The notes under the pieces: model-generated
What the model saw: only the letters and a program-made list of their open reading frames with translations
What the model was told of the DNA's origin: nothing
Database searches by the model: none
Part shown: piece after piece, positions 25,669 through 32,319 of the stretch
Layout: each line of letters begins with the position of its first letter
How positions within the stretch are numbered: the stretch's first letter is position 1
Source of the DNA: Paractinoplanes maris
Lineage (GTDB): Bacteria > Actinomycetota > Actinomycetes > Mycobacteriales > Micromonosporaceae
Direction: 5' to 3'
Length of the DNA: 64,000 nucleotides
Assembly (NCBI RefSeq): GCF_023544465.1
Contig: NZ_JALPVL010000001.1
Location: 558,001-622,000, forward strand
Position numbers and translations under genes: made by a program

Positions 25669-26381
25669 ATTTTCCGGGCCAGCACGAGGCTCGTCCGCAG
25701 CTCCAGGTGCACCGAGCCGTCCAGCGCCGCGTCCAGGCCTTCCAGGGTGCGACGCTGTTCGTCGGGCGGGTGGCGGCGAAACGGTGAGAAGGTCTGCATC
25801 AGCTCCAGATAGCGCTGCTTGGCCAAGATCGGGTACGTGGTGAAGCGGCGCTCGTCCACCCCGGACCACAGACCGGCGGCGAGCACGTCGTCGCGCACCC
25901 AGTGCTCGGCGCGGTCGGCCACGGTCGGGTCGACCCCGCGGAGCACGTCGCTGATGGCCTTGGCCTGCCCGGGGTCGGCGTAGGCGTACTTGTGGCCGAA
26001 GACGGCGAGCGTGCCGCCCGGGGCGAGCGCGTCGAAGGCCCGGCGGTTGCGCGTCTGAGGATCCATCCAGTGCCAGGCCAGCGCGCAGGCGATCAGGCTG
26101 GGCCGCCGGTCCGGCGGCGTCCACTCCTCGAATGTCGTCACCACCACGTCGACCTGCGGGAACTTGGCTCGCAGGACGGCGGCCATGCGGGGGTCGGGCT
26201 CCAAGGCGGTCACCGGCCCGTACGCGACGAGCAGCTCGGTGCCCTTGCCGGTGCCGGCGCCGAGCTCGACGATGCCGGTGGGCGGGCCGCCGTAGTCGAG
26301 GATCGCCTGCCGCACCTCGTCCGGGTAACCGGGCCGGACTTCGTCGTAGAGCGCCGCGACCTCGCCGAAGAGCTGCCCCAT
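25665..26381 (-). CDS. Class I SAM-dependent methyltransferase
   Basis: 238 residues. MGQLFGEVAALYDEVRPGYP is typical of this methyltransferase group; the SAM loop is IVELGAGTGKGTELL, the ribose-binding acid lies in ALEPDPRM and the post-motif is SLIACALAWHWMDP. The substrate is unknown. ATG 26381 has TACCGT 7 nt upstream, and a longer open frame exists upstream but overlaps ridA in antisense and was rejected. Confidence 0.88.
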   Translation of the reverse strand: MGQLFGEVAALYDEVRPGYPDEVRQAILDYGGPPTGIVELGAGTGKGTELLVAYGPVTALEPDPRMAAVLRAKFPQVDVVVTTFEEWTPPDRRPSLIACALAWHWMDPQTRNRRAFDALAPGGTLAVFGHKYAYADPGQAKAISDVLRGVDPTVADRAEHWVRDDVLAAGLWSGVDERRFTTYPILAKQRYLELMQTFSPFRRHPPDEQRRTLEGLDAALDGSVHLELRTSLVLARKI

Positions 26382-26388
26382 GGGCCCG

Positions 26389-26405
26389 ACGGTAACCATT
26401 AGGCT
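26389..26405. promoter_or_regulatory. Back-to-back leaderless -10 boxes of the methyltransferase and ridA genes
   Basis: TACCGT (minus, 26394-26389) and TAGGCT (plus, 26400-26405) are only 5 bp apart. The two start codons (26381 and 26412) are separated by 30 bp, so each -35 region must fall within the other gene. Confidence 0.5.
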
Positions 26406-26411
26406 CGATCC

Positions 26412-26804
26412 GTGCAGCACCACACCCGGCCCGCGGGGTCGCCGCCGGCCAACGGATACAGCCATGCCGTGTCCTTCACCGGCCCGACAATCATGGTGTC
26501 GGGGCAGGTGCCGCTCGACGCGGACGGCCGGCTGGTCGGCGAGGACGACGCACTCGCGCAAACCCGCCAGGTGTTCCGGAACATCGCGGTGGCCCTGGAC
26601 GCGGCCGGGGCGCGGATGTCCGACGTGGTCAAGCTGACGATCTTCCTGACCAGTCTCGCCGACCTGCCGGCCTTCCGGGCCGCCCGCGACGAGGTCATCG
26701 ACCCCTCCCGGCCGCCGGCCAGCTCGCTGGTGCAGGTGGCCGGCCTGGTGCACCCGGACTTCCGGGTCGAGATCGAGGCCGTCGCGGTGCTGCCTGCCGA
26801 GTGA
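26412..26804 (+). CDS. ridA: RidA family enamine/imine deaminase
   Basis: 130 residues, normal for the YjgF/YER057c/UK114 family. Conserved blocks: YSHAVSFTGPTIMVSGQVPL, the QTRQVFRNIAVAL helix, and VKLTIFLTSLADL. The conserved substrate-contacting Arg is missing or moved; the C-terminal VEIEAVAVLP is normal. RidA proteins hydrolyse reactive 2-aminoacrylate or related imines to ketoacids. GTG start, leaderless (TAGGCT, 6 nt). Confidence 0.88.
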   Translation: MQHHTRPAGSPPANGYSHAVSFTGPTIMVSGQVPLDADGRLVGEDDALAQTRQVFRNIAVALDAAGARMSDVVKLTIFLTSLADLPAFRAARDEVIDPSRPPASSLVQVAGLVHPDFRVEIEAVAVLPAE

Positions 26805-27486
26805 GACCGGTCCATCCGCACGACAGAGGTATCGCCGACAAGCCTCTTTCAGGTGAATGGCCGTCGAATTCGCCTGACCCATTGGGGGAAAGCTGCTGTT
26901 GCAGGTAGGCAAGCATCGCGATTGATGCTCGCTTTTCCCGCGCGTGGCCGCCTCCTTCCGGGGTTGCGGCCCGCCTGGGACCGTCCGGCCGCTTGAGCGG
27001 GTGGCGCGCGGCTGATAGCCGGTCGTTGTGGCTGCCTGGCGCCTCGACCAGCGCGTATGGGTGATCGCCGGCGTGCGGCGTGCGCTCGATGGCTGGGGGT
27101 CGCCGTCAGCCCTGCGGATTAGTCCGATCATCGGCAATCGGCTGACCTGCCGTTCCGGATAGGACGGTCGGAAACACGATCGCCCTCGCCCGTCGCATCG
27201 GCCATCTTTGTCGCAGCGCCGGAACGCTTCGAGCCCCGGCCACACCGGGCACCGAACAATTGACCATCGCGTCCAGGAGGCTCATCTGATGAACCGGCGC
27301 CGACCACGGACTCCGTGACCGAGCCGGTAACCCAGGGCCCGTCCGGTCACCGGGGTCGGCCTGCGGCGCGGTCCAGCTGCACCCCGCCCGCGTCCTCACC
27401 CGCGGAGCGGGAGCCTGATCCGACGGCACTGGAACCGTCCGCCAGCGGTTCGGCCGGCGAAGGCATTCCGAAATAGGTGGGGTAAT

Positions 27487-27526
27487 GATCGAGCCCGCGG
27501 CGGGGTCCCACGCCGCGGGCTCGATC
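27487..27526. repeat. 14-bp perfect hairpin in gene-free stretch
   Basis: GATCGAGCCCGCGG, a 12-nt loop and the exact complement. No T tract follows on either strand, and no gene ends next to it, so terminator function is uncertain. Confidence 0.6.
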
Positions 27527-27740
27527 GCTGTGTGCCCCGGACGGGTTAGGCGGAAGACACGAATGCCGTCGACATTCGGTGGATGGGGATCTGGGCGCAG
27601 CGTACGGAATGCATCGGGCGCGGACATCGTGGAAACCCCTCCGGAGTGGCCGCGGGTTGGGCTCCCGGCGGCGTTACCGCAGGTCAGAGCCATGAACTGA
27701 GGGGGACGCGGGCTTACCTCTTTGGGATTAGGCCGGACAG

Positions 27741-27754
27741 TCGCACCTGTGCGA
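27741..27754. promoter_or_regulatory. Short palindrome upstream of the membrane-protein gene
   Basis: TCGCAC-CT-GTGCGA, 6-bp perfect arms, about 110 bp before the next start codon. It could be an operator; there is no other support. Confidence 0.3.
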
Positions 27755-27863
27755 TTTATGCGCGTAGAACCGCGGACGGAATCCCGATCACACGACCCCG
27801 GGTCGTCGGCGACCGTTATCTGACAAGAGTCCCCACCTGTCGCTGAAGAGAAAGGCGCCGCAT

Positions 27864-28535
27864 GTGTACGAAGAAGGCACGGTCGTGATGCGGCGTGAAG
27901 CTCTGACCCGGCTTCGGGAGGGTGGTGGTTTGAACGACGGCGGCCACGAGGGCAACAGGATCTCCGACATGCACATCGAACTGGATCCGGCCGACCACGA
28001 GGAGCCCACGTGGGAGGTCCGGCACCCGGCCACTCCGCGCCGCAAGAAGGGCTGGGACCGCCGTACGAGGATGATCCTGGGCATTGCCGCGCTGCTCGCC
28101 GTCGTGGTCAACGCGGGCGCGGCCTGGTCCTACTGGCAGATCACCGGCTCGGAGGTGGCGCAGTCGACGGACGGCGCGCCGGTCGAGCTGACACTGCCGG
28201 CGCGCTCCGACTGGAACAAGACGCTGCAGCCGGGCGCGACCGGCGACCTGGTCGTCGCGGTCACCAACGACAACGGGTTCCCCATCAAGATCACGTCGTT
28301 GGCTCCGGGTGGGCGGGTGGTCGCCGACCCCCAGCACGAGAAGGCGGGGTGCCGGATCACCGGCGTACGGCTGAGTGAGCCCACCTTCGAGGTGCTGTGG
28401 GAGGTGGGCCGCAACTCGATCGGGGCCTACAACGTGCCGGGCGGGCTGACCATGCGGCGGGGGGCCGACGCGGCCTGCAAGGGCGCCACCTTCACGGTTC
28501 CGGTGCGGGTCACCGGCGTCCGCACCGACGGCTGA
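27864..28535 (+). CDS. Single-pass membrane protein with extracytoplasmic beta domain, unknown function
   Basis: Up to 223 residues. After a charged N-terminus (PRRKKGWDRRTR) comes one membrane span (MILGIAALLAVVVNAGAAWSYW) and an exported domain with a strand-rich pattern ending in two cysteines (AGCRIT and AACKGA) that may form a disulfide. The PVELTLPARSDWNKTLQPGA segment and following strands look like the Ig-like surface domains of actinobacterial hypothetical proteins. The start is uncertain: GTG 27864 (AAAGG 8 nt upstream), ATG 27888 (AAGAAGG) and TTG 27931 are all possible. The stop codon lies in a tandem repeat. Confidence 0.7.
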   Translation: MYEEGTVVMRREALTRLREGGGLNDGGHEGNRISDMHIELDPADHEEPTWEVRHPATPRRKKGWDRRTRMILGIAALLAVVVNAGAAWSYWQITGSEVAQSTDGAPVELTLPARSDWNKTLQPGATGDLVVAVTNDNGFPIKITSLAPGGRVVADPQHEKAGCRITGVRLSEPTFEVLWEVGRNSIGAYNVPGGLTMRRGADAACKGATFTVPVRVTGVRTDG

Positions 28536-28637
28536 CCGGCCCCCGGCTTCTCTTCGCCGGTTCGCGTCGACGGCTGACCGGCCCGGGATTGTCTTCGCCG
28601 GTTCGCGGCTACGGCTGACCGGCTACGGCTTGTCCGG
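28526..28637 (+). repeat. 41-42 bp imperfect tandem repeat at a gene's 3' end
   Basis: CGACGGCTGACCGGCCC and its following CTTCGCCGGTTCGCG recur at 28526 and 28568, with a partial third copy from 28609. Each copy includes the GGC-TGA end of the membrane-protein gene, and the last copy runs into the 3' end of the DUF4407 gene. Confidence 0.8.
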
Positions 28638-29951
28638 ACCGGTGTCCGCCGCGGTCGGGCGGAGATGCCGGGCGCGGTGGCCGCCGAGCAGTTCGGCGTG
28701 CACGGGCCGGTGGTGCCGGCCGGGGTGCGCGGTCAGCTCGCGGATCTCGGCCGGGACGACCACCGACGTACGCAGAACTGCGCTGGCCCGCTCGGCCGAG
28801 TCGCGCACCACGTCCTCGTCGTGGCTGGCCGTCTCGATGCCGTCGGCCACCACCCGCGCCATCGCCGCCCCATAGGTGCGGGCGTCCTGGATCTCGCGCT
28901 CGTGGATGAGGGCGGCCTCGTGCTCGCAGCGGCGGGCGATGCGGGCCTCGTTGCGTTCGTAGCCGTTGCCGCGGGAGGCGAACTTCAGGCCCACGGCGGC
29001 GCAGTCGAGCGCCACCAGCAGCAGCGTGATGCCCAGATAGAAGACGCCGACGCCCCAGAAGTCGCCGGTCACCAGGTGCCACATCGCGGCCGTCCGCGCT
29101 CCGAAGCCGGCGTCCGCCTCGACCGCCTTCTCGTTGGCCTCGCGCTGTTCGTTGATCTGCCGGGTCAGGCCGGCCTTCTCGTCGGCGCGGGCCTCGCGGG
29201 CCCGGCGCTGGGTGTCGAGCAGCCGGCCGGCTCGCACGTCGAGCGCGGCCGCCTCGTCGTCGAGCGCCCGCGACCGCCGTACGAGTTGGTCGCAGGACCC
29301 ACCCGCCGGGCAGCCCGCCGCCCGGGTCACGCCGTCGCCGGCCGAGTCGTCGACCGCCTGCCGGTAGAGCTCACGGGCATCCGCACGTTTCTGCGCGGCC
29401 TGGTCGGTGAGCTGCCGCACGACGGCGTCGTCCCCGGCCGTCTCGCGGTCGAGCTGACCGAGCCGGGCCGTCCACGTGCCGACCACGCCGGTCCGGTCGA
29501 TGCGGCTGAGCTGCTGGTTGTGCACCTCGTTGAGCCGGGCGTCGATCTCACCTTGATAGCGGGCGAGCATCAGCGGCTCGGTGATGAGCACCGCGAACAG
29601 CAGGGCCAGCCCGAGCCGCCCGGCGTACAGGCCGATCGTCGGCTTGCGGAGCAGGTGTCGGGGGTCGGTGGAGTCCAGCTCCTCATAGCTGATGGCGACC
29701 CGCCCGACCACCGCCCGGTCGTACGCGATCACGCCCGCCGCCACCAGCGGCCCGACCAGCCAGCGATACCAGGGGTGCTCGTAGTTGGCACTGGCGTCGA
29801 TGAAGGCAGCGCCGCCGAGCGTGGCGTAGACGAAGTAGAGCAGGACGAAGACGCCGATCGCCGAATACAGCACCCGATCGGTGTGGGTGGTCACGCTGGC
29901 CGGGTTGACGTTCGCCACCCGCAGCAGCACGTCTCGGCGGCCCTTCGGCAT
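28623..29951 (-). CDS. DUF4407 domain membrane protein
   Basis: 442 residues. Two N-terminal membrane spans (AIGVFVLLYFVYATLGGAAF and a second near WLVGPLVAAGVIAYDRAVVG), a third (LGLALLFAVLITEPLMLARY), a long helical, charged stretch (residues about 150-290, probably coiled coil, with CPAGGSC) and a fourth span (FYLGITLLLVALDCAAVGL), then a cytoplasmic His/Pro-rich tail. The order span-span-DRA-span-coil-span is that of DUF4407 proteins, whose role is unknown. TTEPLMLARYQGEID-like sequence follows span three. Monocistronic; its end touches a tandem repeat. Confidence 0.75.
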   Translation of the reverse strand: MPKGRRDVLLRVANVNPASVTTHTDRVLYSAIGVFVLLYFVYATLGGAAFIDASANYEHPWYRWLVGPLVAAGVIAYDRAVVGRVAISYEELDSTDPRHLLRKPTIGLYAGRLGLALLFAVLITEPLMLARYQGEIDARLNEVHNQQLSRIDRTGVVGTWTARLGQLDRETAGDDAVVRQLTDQAAQKRADARELYRQAVDDSAGDGVTRAAGCPAGGSCDQLVRRSRALDDEAAALDVRAGRLLDTQRRAREARADEKAGLTRQINEQREANEKAVEADAGFGARTAAMWHLVTGDFWGVGVFYLGITLLLVALDCAAVGLKFASRGNGYERNEARIARRCEHEAALIHEREIQDARTYGAAMARVVADGIETASHDEDVVRDSAERASAVLRTSVVVPAEIRELTAHPGRHHRPVHAELLGGHRARHLRPTAADTGPDKP

Positions 29952-30016
29952 GCAGCCGAGTCTGGCCGATCAGGAGCTGCGGCGCGCCCGAAACGGACTT
30001 TTCGGCGGGACGGACC

Positions 30017-30667
30017 CTATGGCGTCAGCTCGGGCTCGGTGATGGTCACCCGGACCGTGACCGAGGCCTGCACCGTCTGCGGTTGCGGGTCGATCTCGAA
30101 TCCGGCCGACTCCGGCGCCCCCGCGTCGAACGCCATCGCGCGCATCATCGGCCCTGACCCACCGCCGCCCACACCCTCGTCGGCGATCTCGACCAGCTTG
30201 TCGATGCGGGCACCGACGGCCGCCGCATACTCCCGGGCGCGGGACAGCGCGTCGGTGATGGCCTCTCGCCGCACGTCGGCGCCGGCCCGGCTGCCCGGCC
30301 GCAGCTGCCACCACGGCCCGGACACCGCTGCGTGCTCGAGCGCGGCCAGCCGGAGCAGGAGCTGACCGAGCGGTTCGAAATCGGTCACGGTCACCGTCGT
30401 GGCGACGCTTCCGGTGTACGCCACCACGCGCTCACTGCCCCGCTTGAGCTCCGGGAACACCCGGACGCCGCCGGTCTCGCGCCGCTCGATCGCGTCACCC
30501 GCCTCGGCCAGCAGAGCGTGCAGCTCGGTGGAGCGCTCGAGCAACCGGGACACCACCGTGTCGCGGTCACGGTCGCGCGCCGACAGGGTGACGGAGAGAA
30601 CCGCCTGCTCGGGCGGCACCTCGCGGAACGCCTCACCGCGGACGGCGATCGTGGGTTGCTCAGGCAT
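30017..30667 (-). CDS. SIMPL domain (DUF541) protein
   Basis: 216 residues. Starts IAVRGEAFREVPPEQAVLSV and contains DALSRAREYAAAVGARIDKL and the C-terminal strand VQASVTVRVTITEPE, the SIMPL/DUF541 pattern. The family is linked to stress responses and outer-envelope or cytosolic chaperone-like roles, with no proven activity. No signal peptide is present, so this one is cytoplasmic. Leaderless ATG: TAGCGT lies 6 nt upstream. Confidence 0.85.
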   Translation of the reverse strand: MPEQPTIAVRGEAFREVPPEQAVLSVTLSARDRDRDTVVSRLLERSTELHALLAEAGDAIERRETGGVRVFPELKRGSERVVAYTGSVATTVTVTDFEPLGQLLLRLAALEHAAVSGPWWQLRPGSRAGADVRREAITDALSRAREYAAAVGARIDKLVEIADEGVGGGGSGPMMRAMAFDAGAPESAGFEIDPQPQTVQASVTVRVTITEPELTP

Positions 30668-30673
30668 GCCCTG

Positions 30674-30679
30674 ACGCTA
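30674..30679 (-). promoter_or_regulatory. -10 box for the SIMPL gene, sharing the upstream stop codon
   Basis: TAGCGT on the minus strand, 6 nt before ATG 30667. Its first three bases are the TAG stop codon of the preceding gene. Confidence 0.5.
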
Positions 30680-31144
30680 CCCGGCGGGGGCACACTCCGC
30701 GTCGGCCGCGGGCCGGGCCAGCTCGGCCAGGGCATCGCGGGCGTCGGCGCTGAGCCGCTCGGTGTCGGCCGGGGTGAGCGGACCGGTCTCGGCGCTGTCG
30801 ATGCGGCCACCCCGCGCATGCAGGCGGAACAGGCCTCGTGGGCCGATGATCACCCGAAGGGCCGGCTGCTCGCGGCCCTCATCGATCAGCCGATAGGCCT
30901 CGGTGATGCGGCTCCAGGCAGTGTCGAAGAGGTCGCCCCGCTCGACCAGCGGCGCCGTTGCCGCCTGCATCCGGGCGGACTCGAGTGCCTCGAGAAGGCC
31001 CGCGGCGACCCGGGCCGGGCCCAGCGCCGGCCACCAGCCGGGACGCAGGCCTATGTCGACGAATCGCCCGACCGGATCGACGACCGCGAAGGCCGTCCCG
31101 GTCCGGTCGGATCCGGTTATCCGATTTGCTGGATATGAATTCAC
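30677..31144 (-). CDS. Hypothetical protein of a type VII-associated locus
   Basis: 155 residues, GTG start with GGGGGAG 6 nt upstream. The first half (FAVVDPVGRFVDIGLRPGWW, then ARVAAGLLEALESARMQ) has a strand-strand-helix layout faintly like the YbaB/EbfC fold found near ESX loci; the second half contains RVIIGPRGLFRLHARGG. I cannot assign a function. It follows mycP by 89 bp on the same strand and may belong to that operon. Confidence 0.65.
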   Translation of the reverse strand: MNSYPANRITGSDRTGTAFAVVDPVGRFVDIGLRPGWWPALGPARVAAGLLEALESARMQAATAPLVERGDLFDTAWSRITEAYRLIDEGREQPALRVIIGPRGLFRLHARGGRIDSAETGPLTPADTERLSADARDALAELARPAADAECAPAG

Positions 31145-31233
31145 CGGCGCTCCCCCGATCTCCGGTACGACCGAGAGTAGCGCACATCTTCGATCGCCAG
31201 AGTGCCGGATCGAGCCGGGCGAACCCCTGCTGA

Positions 31234-32319
31234 TCAGGAACTACGGCGTGCCCGAAGCACCATGAGGACGGCGAGACCGGCGATCAGCACGAGCACTCCG
31301 ACCGCCACGATCAGCAACGGTGACGGCGCGGTGTCCGGGGTGGACCGGGCGGCAGCCGGGGCGGCGACCGGAGCCCGGGACGGTGCGGGGCTCGTCTTCT
31401 TCGCGGCCCGGGGCGCGGTCAGCGCGGCGATCAAGTTCAGCTGGCCGGCGCCGTAACGGTCGTCGCGACCCTTCGGGCCCCGGTCGGTCGCGGTCGACAT
31501 CAGACGGTCGACCACCTCGGGGGCCGTCATGTCGGGATAGCGGGCCCGGATCAACGCCACCGCGCCCGCGACCAGGGCGGACGAGACGCTGGTGCCGTTC
31601 GTGACGTCGTACTTGTTGCCGGGCCGGGCCACCGGGATGCCGACCCCATAGGTGACCAGGTCGACCTGGGGTCCGCGGTTGGAGAACGACGCGACGCGGT
31701 TGTCGCGCCCCACCGAGCCGACGGCGATCACGTGGGGAAAGGCGCCGGGCTCGACCACCGGGCCGCCACCGTTGCCGGCCGAGGCGACGAATACGACGTC
31801 CTTCGCGTACGCCTCGGCGATGGCGTCCGCGAGCACCCGGTCGCTGGGCAGGTTGAACGACATGTTGACAACCGTGGCGCCGTGCTCGACCGCCCACCGG
31901 ATGCCGTTGGAGATCAGCAGGTCGTCGTTGACCGGGCGGATCGGCATGACCTTGCTGCGCGGGGCGACCCCGAGCAGACCGGCGCCGTCGCCGTGCCCGC
32001 GACCGGCGACAAGAGCCGCCATGCCGGTGCCGTGCGGGCCGGTGTCCACATTGTTGGTGGGTTCCTCGCGGGTCACCACCCAGCCGCCGACGGTGGCGCC
32101 GCGCAGGTCGCGGTGACTGCTGTCGACCCCCGTGTCGATCACCGCCACGGTTACCCCGGCGCCGCCCCGGCCGAGTTGCTGAGCCCGATCGAGGCGCATC
32201 GGACCGAAATACCACTGCCGGTCGCGCCAGGTGTCGGCCCGCGCGGGAACCCCGGTGAGCAGCACGACGAGCAGGGCGGCGAAGAACGCCGCGCCGGCCC
32301 GCCGTGCCGCCCCGATCAT
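31234..32319 (-). CDS. mycP: Type VII secretion-associated serine protease, mycosin
   Basis: 361 residues. Signal peptide (AAFFAALLVVLLTGVPARA), subtilisin-fold S8 domain with catalytic Asp62 (VAVIDTGVDSSH), His96 (GPHGTGMAAL), oxyanion Asn183 (SAGNGGG) and Ser244 (NGTSVSSALVAG), a Pro/Ala linker, a C-terminal membrane span (about 330-352) and RARRSS tail. This is the complete mycosin layout; the protease sits on the outer membrane face and stabilises or processes ESX systems. ATG 32319 overlaps the previous stop (ATGA), and the longer open frame upstream lies inside the glycine-rich gene. Confidence 0.92.
   Translation of the reverse strand: MIGAARRAGAAFFAALLVVLLTGVPARADTWRDRQWYFGPMRLDRAQQLGRGGAGVTVAVIDTGVDSSHRDLRGATVGGWVVTREEPTNNVDTGPHGTGMAALVAGRGHGDGAGLLGVAPRSKVMPIRPVNDDLLISNGIRWAVEHGATVVNMSFNLPSDRVLADAIAEAYAKDVVFVASAGNGGGPVVEPGAFPHVIAVGSVGRDNRVASFSNRGPQVDLVTYGVGIPVARPGNKYDVTNGTSVSSALVAGAVALIRARYPDMTAPEVVDRLMSTATDRGPKGRDDRYGAGQLNLIAALTAPRAAKKTSPAPSRAPVAAPAAARSTPDTAPSPLLIVAVGVLVLIAGLAVLMVLRARRSS

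Larger units (their letters stand above)
26805..27863. other. About 1 kb without a supported gene
   Basis: The longest open frames here (for example 195 codons on the minus strand, 27693-27106) lack the strong third-position G/C preference of every neighbouring gene, have no ribosome site and match no family I know, so I do not call them. The stretch contains a strong hairpin (27487-27526) and a short palindrome (27741-27754). It could be decayed sequence, an RNA gene or a large regulatory region. Confidence 0.6.

Noticed and set aside
27106..27693. 195-codon minus-strand open frame in the gene-free kilobase
   Set aside because: No ribosome site, weak third-position GC bias, no recognisable motif.
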